Positions 24,547 through 35,527 of a stretch of 64,000 nucleotides of DNA are shown piece by piece (position 1 is the stretch's first letter; each line of letters begins with the position of its first letter). The notes beneath the pieces are model-generated. The model was given only the letters and a program-made list of their open reading frames with translations. It did not search any database and was not told where the DNA came from. The position numbers and the translations under genes were made by a program. The stretch is from Haberlea rhodopensis (Eukaryota > Streptophyta > Magnoliopsida > Lamiales > Gesneriaceae): contig CAJQUN010000003.1 of assembly GCA_907163345.1 (NCBI GenBank), positions 28,225,879-28,289,878 on the forward strand, read 5' to 3'.

Positions 24547-25213
24547 CACTGGAATAGACGACCCATTACATAGAATTGTCCACCAAGTTTGCTTCAAAGA
24601 TCACCGTTGTTAGCTTTAGATCATTCAAGTCATCCAAGATCCAATCATGTTTGGTCACATTGACATGACCCTTTGCATTCCCATTAATGTCTTTGTTACG
24701 ACAATCATTTGTCATGTGATTGGGTTTTCCACATTTGTAGCATTTTCCTTTGAACTTCTTCGCCTTGCCATTTTGGAGACCATACCGTCAAACTTTCGGT
24801 TTGATCTGGTTGTTTGTTTAACTAGGTTAGCATGTGGTTCTATTTGAAACCTACCATCCTTCCTCTCAGAAGCCTTGTTATCCTCCTCGATTCGTAGTCG
24901 AACCACAAGATCTTCACGACCCATCTCCTTTCGTTTGTGTTTGAGATAGTTCTTGAAATCCTTCCATATAGGAGGCAATTTATCAATCATTGCGGCGACT
25001 TGGAATAAATCACTTAGACTCATTCCCTCCACATGAATGTCATGCAAAATCACTTGTAGATCTTGCACTTGCGCCATTACAGACTTGGTGTCAACCATCT
25101 TGAAATCCAGGAATTGTCCAACTATGATTTTCTTTATGCCGGCATCCTCGGATTTGTACTTCTTTTCCAGTGATTCCCAAAGTTCCTTTGCTATTTTTAC
25201 AAGATAATAAACG
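24547..25213 (-). pseudogene. Copia-1 gag C-terminal part and protease start
   Basis: The minus-strand frame 25098-24712 reads as a copia gag (MVDTKSVMAQVQDLQ, then PPIWKDFKNYLKHKRKEM, RLRIEEDNKASERK) and continues in another frame into a zinc knuckle region (complement of ccacatttgtagcatt, i.e. CYKCGKP-like) and then the start of the protease. The gag N-terminal part is found at 34055-34320 beyond the Tekay-like insertion; the join is exact once one aaacg is removed. Confidence 0.85.
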
Positions 25214-27224
25214 TGTAAGGACCCTAGTTCCTTAAGTGCGGATTAAAGGCGTAATAGTGCTAAACATGCATCTAAGAATATAAAGTCCGTGTTGATGTTT
25301 TGAGCCATTAGGATTACAGACAAAAATAAAATTTCCAAAAGGGATTAATTACATTCCCAACCAATTGAATGCTAATCCTATAGCTTTACACTACTCCTAG
25401 AGTAGAGACTATACAAAAGAATTAAGCCTGCTATGCCAAAAGCACTCCTCACTGGCTCACCGCATCAACCCGCCTTAGCCCGTCCGCCCAAAAGTACCCA
25501 CAGGAACAACCCCAAAACCATGAGCATGTATATAAATCATATTCACAATAATATGATTGTAATTCAAATGCATAAAACGTAATACAATTCACTTCCTGTA
25601 TTTAATACATTTAAAAGCTCCCTTGGTTGTCCCTGTACCACAATCTTAATCGATGGATTATAATACCAATAATGTATGTCATGACATGCACCCATTCCAT
25701 GTATACCAATGGCCAATTCCAGTCTTATTATATCAGTGGCATAATACCCTCGCGTTTACATGACAGCGGCATTAATACCCCTCACTTCCACATATTAGTG
25801 GCATAATATCCCTCGCATCAATATGACAGCGGCATTATCCTTCGCTTCGACATATTTGCGGCAAATATTCTTCATCGCTATAATATGACAGCGGCAAGTA
25901 TTCTATCATCGCTTCGACATGAAGGCGGCAAGTATTCTTCATCACTGTAATATATAATATCGACTCACAATCACATGCAATCGTAATGCATATCCAATCA
26001 TGTATGCAACCATAATGCATATCCAATCATGTATGCAACCATAATGCATAACTAAGACCATGTATGCAACCATAATGCATAACCAATTCAAAGCGTAATA
26101 AATACGTTTTACCGTCCGATGCCCGTACGTCTCACTGCGTACCTTAGTCCCAAAATGTGATGTGTCGTGGACTTTATCTCCTAAGCTGTGTGGCAACCTG
26201 GGATGGTTCTACACATTCACACAAATCAATATTAGGAGCCAATAATAGTCCAATATCAAAAATTCCACAAAAATATTCAAAAACACCACATTTTATATCT
26301 CGCGATCGATCGCCGCGAGGGGCCGATCGATCGCGAGATCTCTCTGCCCGCTACTCAAAAATTTTGGCTTTGGCGATCGATCGCCAGCCTCGCCGATCGA
26401 TCGCCCAAGAGTGGCGATCGATCGCCAAACACCCCAAACGCGCACTGCCAGCGCGCGATCGATCGTGTGGAACGGGCGATCGATCGCCAATGTCTGTAAC
26501 CCGAAAATTCACCATTTTTGCTCCAAAAATTCTTCCCAACCCATACCAACTCTCCTACCTTCAAACCAACAACATCAAACACATAATAACCTTCAAAACA
26601 CACCTTATTCATCCCAAAAATCCAACATTCAACCAAAATAATACCAACTCATAACAACCATTTCAAAACCATTTAAAACCATAACAAACCCAATCCAAAC
26701 ACAATAAAAACATTAAGGAGGTATCCATACCTCTTGGGGACTCCAAATCTCACACCAAATCCCACAAATGAGACTTTTGCCAAGATTTCCCCTCCACTTT
26801 TATGCCAAAAACGAAAATGGGAAGAATAAGGGTTTGGAGGGATGATTTTGGGGGATTTAGTAAAGTGATTGGTAAAGGTGGGGGTAGTGGGGTTAAAGTA
26901 AATAAATTTGTACCCCAACAATTAACATGATGTATAAAACATCCCAACATGATATTTTAAAGGCATTTTACCAAAATGCACAAAAATCACAATTAAATAC
27001 ATGATTCACCAAATAATCACAAACCATCTCATTTAAACCATTATAACCCCCAATTACCCATCATGCATACATGCACCCTGAAATGCTCTACCGGGTCACT
27101 CCTACTATGTGACTAAGTATTTCACCAAGATAATTAATTCCAACATATAATTTAATTATCACCATAATAATCACATAACATAATTAATGCCAAAAATACA
27201 ATTAATTATTTCGGGGATATCACA
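25214..27224 (-). repeat. Chromovirus 3' LTR (left)
   Basis: Starts tgtaaggaccctag and ends gatatcaca. It contains ~36-bp repeats (gcggcattaatacccctcgc type, 25735-25955), a 29-bp repeat with catgtatgcaaccataatgc (25980-26090), the motif gatgcccgtacgt (26118-26130) and seven cgatcgatcg palindromes in 26302-26487, the last lying directly next to a minus-strand TATA box (gagatataaaat, complement near 26289-26300). Confidence 0.94.
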
Positions 27225-27317
27225 ATACTCCCCTACTTATAAGATTTCGACCTCGAAATCGCATGCACTTACCCATATCGAACTAAACATAAATCACATA
27301 CCAGAAAATAGCTCCGG

Positions 27318-29336
27318 CTAGTGCTGCATCATATGCTGCTCCGTCTCCCACGTGGCCTCCTCGACACCCATGTGATCCCACTGAACCTTGACCATCGGTA
27401 TCACTTTGTTCCGAAGTCTGCGATCAGCCCTATCCAGAATCTTGACTGGCCGTTCTTCATAGGATACATCAGAATCCAACTGTATCTCAGAAGGCTGCAA
27501 TACATGCGACGGATCCGGCTCATATTTCCGCAGCATGGATACATGAAACACGTCGTGAATACCAGACAACGACGGTGGCAGTGCCAAACGGTAAGCCAAG
27601 GTACCGATACGCTGTAAAATCTCATACGGTCCCACATACCTCGGAGATAATTTCCCCCGCATACCAAACCCAACAACACCACTGAAAGGTGAGATCTTCA
27701 GAAATACTCTGTCTCCCAACTGAAACTCCAACGGTCTCCGCCGTTTATTCGCATAGGCTGCCTGCCTATCCTGGGCTGCCTTCATTTTCTGACGGATAAC
27801 CTTCACCTTATCCTCCATTTCCCGAATCAGTTCGGGTCCTCCTACTGCTTTACTGGTCAAGTCATCCCAGTACAATGGCGACCTACAACGCCTACCATAA
27901 AACGCCTCAAACGGTGCCATCTGAATACTCGCCTGATAGCTGTTGTTATATGAGAACTCTACCAAGGCCAAAGAATCTTGCCATGAGGCATCAAACTCTA
28001 AAACACAAGCCCTCAACATGTCCTCGAGCGTCTGTATAGTACGCTCAGTCTGACCGTCCGTCTGGGGATGATATGTCGTACTCAATCTCACCTCAGTACC
28101 CCATGCTGACTGAAGACCTCCCCAGAAATGAGACGTGAACCGCGGATCTCTGTCAGATACAATAGACACTGGAATCCCATGCAGTCTCACTATGTCCCGG
28201 ACATACAACAGAGCCATCCTCAAGTATGTGTACGTCATACTGTAGGGGATGAAGTGAGCTACCTTCGTCAGCCTGTCAATGATCACCCAAATGGTATCAC
28301 AACCCGAAGTAGTCCTCGGCAAGTGGGTCACAAAGTCCATAGATATGTGCTCCCACTTCCACTCCGGTATCTCTAAGCTCCTTAGCTCGCCACCGGGTCT
28401 CTGCCGTTCTGCCTTACCCTGCTGACAAATCAAACATCTCTTGACAAAAGCAATCGTATCACGCTTCATCCGCTTCCACCAGAACTGATCACATAAGTCC
28501 TTATACATTTTTCTCCCTCCTGGGTGGATACTGAATCGGCTACTATGAGCTCGCTCCAAGATTCCTCTACGCAACTCCGACATACATGGAACTACCCATC
28601 GATTACTGAGTCTCAAAGACCCATCCTCAGTCACTCTGAACTTTGATGGCTGACCCTGTAGTACCAATGATGACCATCTCCGAATCTCATCATCTGTCCT
28701 CTGAGCTCTCCTGATATTCTCATAGATATCTGGCTCAACCAATAAGGTCGATACCCAAACCGGCGATGCGTTCACATCGAAGTCATAGCCCAGATGGCAA
28801 CATGAAGTCATCATGGCTGACAGATGCATGACATCCTCAGCAGTACTCTTCACCTTCCGACTCAAGGCGTCTGCTGTCAAGTTTGCTTTCCCCGGATGGT
28901 ACTCTATCTCACAGTCATAGTCCTTGAGTAAATCCATCCATCTCCTCTGACGCATATTCAACTCCGCCTGAGTGAACAAGAATTTCAGGCTCTTATGATC
29001 CGTATATATGGTAAAGGACGTACCATACAGATAATGCCTCCAAATCTTCAGGGCAAAGATAATAGCTGCCAACTCCAAATCATGGACTGGGTATCTAGCC
29101 TCATGCGGCTTCAACTGCCTCGATGCATAAGCTACCACATGCTTATCTTGCATCAATACACAACCCAAGCCCTGTAGCGATGCGTCAGTATAAAGGACAA
29201 ACCTCTTGTTCTCTGAGGGAATCACCAATACCGGCGCCGTCGTCAATCGGTGCTTCAACTCTTGGAAGCTCTCCTCGCAAGCCTCTGACCAAAAGAAGGG
29301 TACTCCCTTTTGGGTCAACTGGGTCAGGCTTAGCAA
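27318..29336 (-). CDS. pol: Chromovirus RNase H, integrase and chromodomain
   Basis: One 672-codon open frame. Residues ~10-165 are RNase H (YTDASLQGLGCVL, ELAAIIFALKIWRHYL, TDHKSLKFLF, NLTADALSRK). Residues ~260-310 hold the integrase HHCC zinc motif (CLICQQGK). The integrase core follows with MDFVTHLP, VSDRDPRFTSHFW and TDGQTERTIQTLEDML, supplying the D, D and E. Then come a GPY/F-like stretch (RPLEFQLGDRVFLKISP, LSPRYVGPYEIL) and a C-terminal chromodomain-like end (PVKILDRADRRLRNKVIPMVKVQW split over that stretch). The start methionine is not a true start; the frame is the 3' part of a polyprotein. Order RT-RH-IN-chromodomain and the GPY/F motif are typical of Tekay/Del chromoviruses. Confidence 0.93.
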   Translation of the reverse strand: MLSLTQLTQKGVPFFWSEACEESFQELKHRLTTAPVLVIPSENKRFVLYTDASLQGLGCVLMQDKHVVAYASRQLKPHEARYPVHDLELAAIIFALKIWRHYLYGTSFTIYTDHKSLKFLFTQAELNMRQRRWMDLLKDYDCEIEYHPGKANLTADALSRKVKSTAEDVMHLSAMMTSCCHLGYDFDVNASPVWVSTLLVEPDIYENIRRAQRTDDEIRRWSSLVLQGQPSKFRVTEDGSLRLSNRWVVPCMSELRRGILERAHSSRFSIHPGGRKMYKDLCDQFWWKRMKRDTIAFVKRCLICQQGKAERQRPGGELRSLEIPEWKWEHISMDFVTHLPRTTSGCDTIWVIIDRLTKVAHFIPYSMTYTYLRMALLYVRDIVRLHGIPVSIVSDRDPRFTSHFWGGLQSAWGTEVRLSTTYHPQTDGQTERTIQTLEDMLRACVLEFDASWQDSLALVEFSYNNSYQASIQMAPFEAFYGRRCRSPLYWDDLTSKAVGGPELIREMEDKVKVIRQKMKAAQDRQAAYANKRRRPLEFQLGDRVFLKISPFSGVVGFGMRGKLSPRYVGPYEILQRIGTLAYRLALPPSLSGIHDVFHVSMLRKYEPDPSHVLQPSEIQLDSDVSYEERPVKILDRADRRLRNKVIPMVKVQWDHMGVEEATWETEQHMMQH

Positions 29337-30750
29337 TCTTAGAAAATCCCTCGACGAAGCGTCGGTAATAACCAGTCAAACCAAGAAAACTCCGTATCTC
29401 AGGCACAGAAGTGGGTGCAGCCCACTCCATCACAACCTCAATCTTCCTGGGGTCCACGGCTATTCCACTGCTAGATATGACATGCCCCAGAAATACTACA
29501 CTGCTCAACCAAAACTCACACTTACTGATCTTGGCATACAACTGGTGATCTCTGAGGATCTGGAGCACTGTCCTCAAATGTTTCACGTGCTCTTCCTCAC
29601 TCCGGGAGTAGATGAGTATGTCGTCAATAAACACAATGACGAACTGATCCAGATAGGGTTGGAACACCCGGTTCATCAAGCTCATAAAGACTGCCGGGGC
29701 GTTCGTCACACCGAACGGCATCACTAAGAACTCGTAGTGCCCATACCGAGTCCTAAATGTTGTCTTCTGCACATCCTCCTCCCTGACCCGTATCTGATGG
29801 TACCCGAATCTCAATCAATCTTGCTATACAGCTTCGTGCCTTGCAACTGGTCAAATAAATCATCAATCCTTGGGAGAGGATACCTGTTCTTTATCGTGGC
29901 CTTATTCAGTTGCCTGTAATCGATGCATAAACGCATCGAACCATCCTTCTTCTTCACAAAAAGAACCGGTGCGCCCCAAGGCGATACGCTAGGGCATATA
30001 TATCCTTTATCAAAGAGCTCCTGCAACTGCGCCTTCAGCTCTCTTAACTCTGCCGGTGCCATCCGGTAAGTGGCACGAGAAATAGCGGATGTCCCCGGTA
30101 ATAACTCAATTCCAAACTCGACTTCCCTAGCCGGTGGAATCCTGGAATCTCCTCCGGGAACACATCAACAAATTCCGCCACCACGGGTATATCCTCAACC
30201 TTTAACTCTTTGCCCTTTCCCGACGTGTCCACGGCATAGATGAGATAACCCGTGTGTCCACGTTCCAATAATTGGGACATTTTAATTGCCGAAATCAACG
30301 GAATCTTCACACGAGAACCGTTGTCATAGAAAATCCACTGAACTCCCAAATGAGATCTGAACCGTACTGTCCTCTGCCGACAATCTACCACTGATATCTG
30401 TTCAGAATGTCGATGCCCACAATGCAGTCGAAGTCTAACATACCCAAAACAATCAAATCTGCATGTATCTCATTGCCCTCAAAATAAATGAGGCAGTCCA
30501 TCAGAAACTGATCAGCAACAACTCTCTTTCCGGTGGGTGTCGAGACCAATAGAGACGTGGCCAACGGAGACGTGCGCATATGATGTCTCTCCACAAAATC
30601 CACAGACACAAAAGAGTGCGAAGCACCTGTGTCTATCAAAATAAAGGCGGAATAGGTAAATAAAAGGCACGTACCGGCTATCACCTCCTCTGGAGCTGCA
30701 TCGGCCTGCTCCCTGGTCAGTGCATAGACCTGTCCCTGAGGTGGCGCCAT
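29337..30750 (-). pseudogene. pol: Chromovirus protease and reverse transcriptase (frameshifted)
   Basis: From 30750 downward on the minus strand: protease with FILIDTGASHSFVS (catalytic D), a linker, then RT with the pre-catalytic block (KKKDGSMRLCIDYRQLNKAT, 30062-29811) and, after a one-base shift near 29814, the catalytic core (YEFLVMPFGVTNAPAVFM, then VIVFIDDILIYS). The frame changes again near 29330 at the RT to RNase H join, and near 30390 and 30050, so no continuous product is possible. All expected RT motifs are still legible. Confidence 0.92.
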
Positions 30751-30840
30751 CGCCTATCCTCCCATATGTCGAGGCACCATCGGTGGCCTCTGCTGTACTG
30801 TCCCACTAGAAAACCTCCCTCGGCTCTCTCTAAGATCCGT

Positions 30841-31837
30841 CTATCCTTCCCGATTGGGACAACGCCGAGCAATGTGGCCCGACTTGCCACATATGTAGCA
30901 TGCAGAACAATCACGCATCAAATGTAGTCCTCCGCAAAAGTGGCACTTAACATCTCCAGCTCTACCAGGTCCTCCAAAAGTAGATGCACCACCTCTCCGG
31001 TCACCTTGCTTCCGGCCATCCGGTCGCCTTCCGCTAAATCGGGAAAAAGAAGAAGTCCCTCGTGACTTAAAAGATCCTCCACGGGGCCTCAGATTCTCAG
31101 ATGTAGATATTTGTGATGGAACTGGTGGGGGTACGGTATCAGTATAAGCACTCACCCCTATCTCTACCAATTCCGCTCTAACAGCGCATCATCAAAAGAT
31201 GTCGGGTTATTGGAAATAACCCGATCAAATAGTTCCGGTCTCAGTCCTTTCAAAAAGCTTCTCATCTTAGCATGCCAGTTGTTGCGATATGGGGAACATA
31301 CCTCAACAATGATGAATAGTGCATGGCATAGTCCGAGACTGTCATGCTCCCTTGCTTCAAGTTTGTAAATTCATACTCCTTTGATTGCCTAGCCGCAGCC
31401 AAGAAGTACCGGTTTAGAAACCGAGTTCTGAATAGAGTCCAGCCAATTACCATGCCTTGGGCCCTCAACTCCATCACCGTCGTCTTCCACCACATAGAAG
31501 ACTTCTTTGCCAGTTGAAATTCTGCCAGCCTTAACCAAGCCGTCCTAGCGCACGATGCAAACACAAATATTTGTTCCAATCTCTCTAGCCACTCTTCGGC
31601 CTCTTCCCCTGTCTCTGTTCCCTCAAACATGGGTGGGTGGAAGGTCAGAAACTGTGTCAGACTAAGCTCCCCTGGTAATAGCAACTGAGCAACCGGTTCC
31701 ATGCCCACAGCAGGTGGAGGTAAAGGATTTGCCTGACCGATGCTAGCATTCACGCTCCCAATATAACCCACCTCTTCATTGCGGTTCCCAAACTCATAGC
31801 CGCCATGCTGTAATACAAGGGTTAACAACAATTTCAA
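30841..31837 (-). pseudogene. gag: Chromovirus gag (frameshifted)
   Basis: The 5' frame (31837-31262) contains the retrotransposon gag core: LTQFLTFHPPMFEGTE, EEWLERLEQIFV, WWKTTVMELRAQG, FRTRFLNRYF. A frame change near 31170-31260 leads to the basic linker and a zinc knuckle (CYICGKSGHIARRCPN), preceded by a second cysteine-histidine cluster (CHFCGGLHLMRDC). Gag forms the particle and binds RNA. The frame break makes it non-functional as written. Confidence 0.9.
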
Positions 31838-32017
31838 ACAATATATATGTTACGCCGTTAGATAACATGAACGATAATAAGCATGTTAGTATAACCGTTT
31901 ATACACCAATATGCACCATAAGTATAAACATGCCCAAATGCAGCCACCTAGCCAACCATGCTAAGGCTACCCTTCACTCATTCCCGGGTTCTCTAACCAC
32001 TGCTCTGATACCACTAA

Positions 32018-34049
32018 TGTAAGAACTCTAGTTCCTTAAGTGTGGATTAAAGGCGTAATAGTGCTAAACATGCATCTAAGAATATAAAGTTCGTGTTGAT
32101 GTTTTGAGCCATTAGGATTACGGACCAAAATAAAATTTCCAAAAGGGATTAATTACATTCCCAACCAATTGTATGCTAATCATATAGCTTTACACTACTC
32201 CTAGAGTAGAGACTATACAAAAGAATTAAGCCTGCTATGCCAAAAGCACTCCTCACTGGCTCACCGCATCAACCCGCCTTAGCCCGTCCGGCCAAATGTA
32301 CCTAAAGGAACAACCCCAAAACCATGAGCATGTATATAAATCATATTCACAATAATATGGTTGTAATTCAAATGCATAAACCGTAAATACGATTTACTTC
32401 ATGTATTTAATACATTTAAAAGCTCCCTTGGTTGTCCATGTACCACAATCTTAATCAATTGATTATAATACCAATAATGTATGTCATGACATGCACTCAT
32501 TCCATGTATACCAATGGCCAGTTCCAGTCTTATTATATCAGTGGCATAATACCCCTCGCGTTTACATGACACCGGCATTAATACCCCTCGCTTCGACATA
32601 TTAGCGGCATAATATCCCTCGCATCAATATGATAGCGGCATTATCCTTCGCTTCGACATATTTGCGGCAAATATTCTTCATCGCTATAATATGACAGCGG
32701 CAAGTATTCTATCATCGCTTCAACATGAAGGCGGCAAGTATTCTTCATCACTGTAATATAATCTCGACTCACAATCACATGCAATCGTAATGCATATCCA
32801 ATCATGTATGCAACCATAATGCATATCCAATCATGTATGCAACCATAATGCATAACTAAGACCATGTATGCAACCATAATGCATAACCAATTCAAAGCGT
32901 AATAAATATGTTTTACCGTCCGATGCCCGTACGTCTCACTACGTACCTTAGTCCCAAAATGTGATGTGTCGTGGACTTTATCTCCTAAGTTGTGTGGCCA
33001 CCTGGATGGTTCTACACATTCACACAAATCAATATTAGGAGCCAATAATAGTCCAATATCAAAAATTCCACAAAAATATTCAAAAACACCACATTTTATA
33101 TCTCGCGATCAATCGCCGCGAGGGGCCTATCGATCGCGAGATCTCTCTGCCCGCTACTCAAAAATTTTGGCTTTGGCGATCGATCGCCACATTTGGGGCG
33201 ATCGATCGCCAGCCTTGCCGATCGATTGCCAAAGAGTGGCGATCGATCGCCAAACACCCCAAACGCGCAATGCCCGCGCGCGATCGATCGCGTGGAACGG
33301 GCGATTGATCGCCAATGTCTGTAACCCGAAAATTCACCATTTTTGCTCCAAAATTTCTTCCCACCCCATACCAACTCTCCTACCTTGAAACCAACAATAC
33401 CAAACACATAATAACCTTCAAAACACACCTTATTCATCCCAAAAATCCAACATTCAACCAAAATAATACCAACTCATAACAACCCATTTCAAAACCATTT
33501 AAAACCATAACAAACCCAATCCAAACACAATAAAAACATTAAGGTGGTATCCATACCTCTTGGGGACTCCAAATCTCACACCAAATCCCACAAATGAGAC
33601 TTTTGCCAAGATTTCCCCTCCACTTTTATGCCAAAAACGAAATGGGAAGAATAAGGGTTTGGAGGGATGCTTTTGGTGGATTTAGTAAAGTGATTGGTAA
33701 AGGTGGGGGTAGTGTGGTTAAAGTAAATAAATTTGTACCCCAACAATTAACATGATGTATAAAACATCCCAACATGATATTTTAAAGGTATTTTACCAAA
33801 ATGCACCAAAATCACAATTAAATACATGATTCACCAAATAATCACAAACCATCTCATTTAAACCATTATAACCCCCAATTACCCATCATGCATACATGCA
33901 CCCTGAAATGCTCTACCGGGTCACTCCTACCATGTGACTAAGCATTTCACCAAGATAATTAATTCCAACATATAATTTAATTATCATCATAATAATCACA
34001 TAACATAATTAATGCCCAAAATGCAATTAATTATTTCGGGGATATCACA
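32018..34049 (-). repeat. Chromovirus 5' LTR (right)
   Basis: Partner of the left LTR, with one additional palindrome unit (acatttggggcgatcgatcg near 33188-33205) and several palindromes broken by C/T or G/A changes at CpG. The primer site lies directly to the left of it. Confidence 0.94.
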
Positions 34050-34054
34050 AAACG

Positions 34055-34346
34055 TTATATAATTTATTATCTAACCCATTTAGGATATAGTTCTTGCAAA
34101 GGAAGTCGCTTTTGATTCCATGCATCAAGCGTCGTCTCTTTTGGGTGTCGGTCTCTCCTTCTTCAACCGTAGGAGCATCCTCGATTAAGAATCTTGCCAA
34201 ACTCAGGGTGATCAAGTAAATAGCATCTTTTGTTGCCACCGGTTGCAACCGTTCCCATTGAACTTTTCAGGCCTTTCACCATGATGAACATGAGTCGTTG
34301 TTGCACTCGAATAAGCCATTTGTTGCAAATAATATTGTTTTAAGAT
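34055..34346 (-). pseudogene. Copia-1 gag N-terminus and leader
   Basis: The complement reads ATGGCTTATTCGAGTGCAAC (starting at 34316), like copia-2's gag start ATGGCTTCATCGAGTGCAAC, then ERPEKF and, in a shifted frame, LARFLIEDAPTVEEGETDTQ and SDFLCKNYILNGLDNKLYNV. It breaks at the Tekay-like insertion and resumes at 25213. The leader between LTR and ATG lacks the usual tRNA-iMet primer sequence. Confidence 0.83.
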
Positions 34347-35005
34347 TGTCGAAAAGTGTTTGAAGGCTTTATAGAGAGGATGTAGATGCGAGATTTGGAA
34401 ACTCTGTCCTTAAGACAATATTGCCCCGCTACGGTGCTAATGGTTTAATTTGAAATTTGTCTCCCAAGATACAACGATTTATGATTTGTGATAGGAGTAC
34501 TCCAAATCACTTCGTCCTCAAACCACAAAGGTTTGAAAGCACTCAAACAAAGAGAATGAAAAGATGAAAAAAATGCTTCATAAATTTTATCTTTATTTTG
34601 CCTGTTAATATTTGAAAACTCTTATTCTTATTCAATCAAATGTTGTTCATTATATAATAGACCAAGTTGTGCCACCAAGTGTCACCAATTAGATGCACCA
34701 AATCATTGGAAAAACTCACTGAACGCACCTGTCTGTCAAAACCATACAGGGCGCGATCGATCGTCCAATGTGCACGATCAATCACGCCCTTTCTATTTTC
34801 ACATGTTGCCAGGCGCGATCGATCGTGCCTCCGAGCGCGATCGATCGTGCCTGACAGATATTTTCCAGTGCTTTTTCCAAATCAGGCGCAATCTATCGGG
34901 CCAACATATGGGGATCGATCAAGGCCTCCAATACACTCCGACTTACGGATTTTGTTTCTCTGGTCCTCGATGCTTAATTTCTAATTCATTAAGTATTTTC
35001 CGACA
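34347..35005 (-). repeat. Copia-1 5' LTR (right)
   Basis: Pairs with the LTR at 11017-11661. It carries two well-kept palindromic units gcgcgatcgatcgtgc in 34812-34850 plus several decayed ones (34751-34785 and around 34885-34920). The TATA-like tatataatag lies near 34650. Confidence 0.88.
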
Positions 35006-35010
35006 CATTT

Positions 35011-35488
35011 CTTGTTAACTTCTATAAAAGCTCACTTTTAGCTTATACAATACATACTTTTTTAACAGACGTCTTTGAACATCACTGTCCACAACTACCT
35101 AGACACATCTCAATCTCATCAACACCAATCCAAAATTACATGAACTTGCTCTCTATAATCCAAAAGTATCTTAGGAATTCAAAGTGTTGGATTACTAATT
35201 TGAAACTAGAACAACTATTTAGGCAATTTTATTTCTAAATTTACTCATGGAAAACATTGCTCATTCATTATATTATGACCATATCTAGATATGCTAGTGA
35301 TTCACGAGAAATACTTTATAAACTTGATTTTGGCGCTATTTATGGATCAACTCAATATGATTAGTATAAAATAGTTAGTATGTTAGTTCATTTATTTTTT
35401 ATTCAAAATATATTATGTTTAATATTGAGTTAGTATATAAGCGGGATCCAAACCGGGTGCATATTAATATTTCCCGTAGGTCACTCTC

Positions 35489-35527
<39 letters not shown>

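Larger units (their letters stand above)
25214..34049 (-). mobile_element. Tekay-like chromovirus (Ty3/gypsy) nested in copia-1
   Basis: Full-length element with LTRs 25214-27224 and 32018-34049, target duplication aaacg (25209-25213 and 34050-34054), tRNA-iMet primer-site complement gctctgatacca at 32002-32013 and polypurine-tract complement tactcccctac just inside the left LTR. The interior on the minus strand encodes gag with a zinc knuckle, protease, RT, RNase H, integrase and a C-terminal chromodomain-like segment. A chromodomain directs integration by binding marked chromatin. Frameshifts break the polyprotein into several frames, so it is unlikely to be autonomous now, but RNase H to chromodomain is one open frame of 672 codons. 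Confidence 0.95.
11017..35005 (-). mobile_element. Copia-1: Ty1/copia retrotransposon split by two nested LTR elements
   Basis: The outer borders are LTRs of 645 bp (11017-11661) and 659 bp (34347-35005), flanked by the direct repeat cattt (11012-11016 and 35006-35010). Coding remnants on the minus strand follow the copia order: gag (34055-34320 and 24650-25213), protease (24547-24660 and about 15600-15828), integrase (about 13940-15600), reverse transcriptase and RNase H (about 12170-13600). Two later insertions, 15829-24541 and 25214-34049, separate these parts; without them the element is about 6.4 kb. Every domain has stops or frameshifts, so it is dead. It is closely related to copia-2 at 40863-46203. 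The usual tRNA-Met primer site is not seen next to the 5' LTR. Confidence 0.93.

Noticed and set aside
26157..26654. 165-codon frame through the palindrome array
   Set aside because: The SRDRSPRG-like peptide comes from reading the cgatcgatcg repeats; frames exist on both strands because the array is palindromic.
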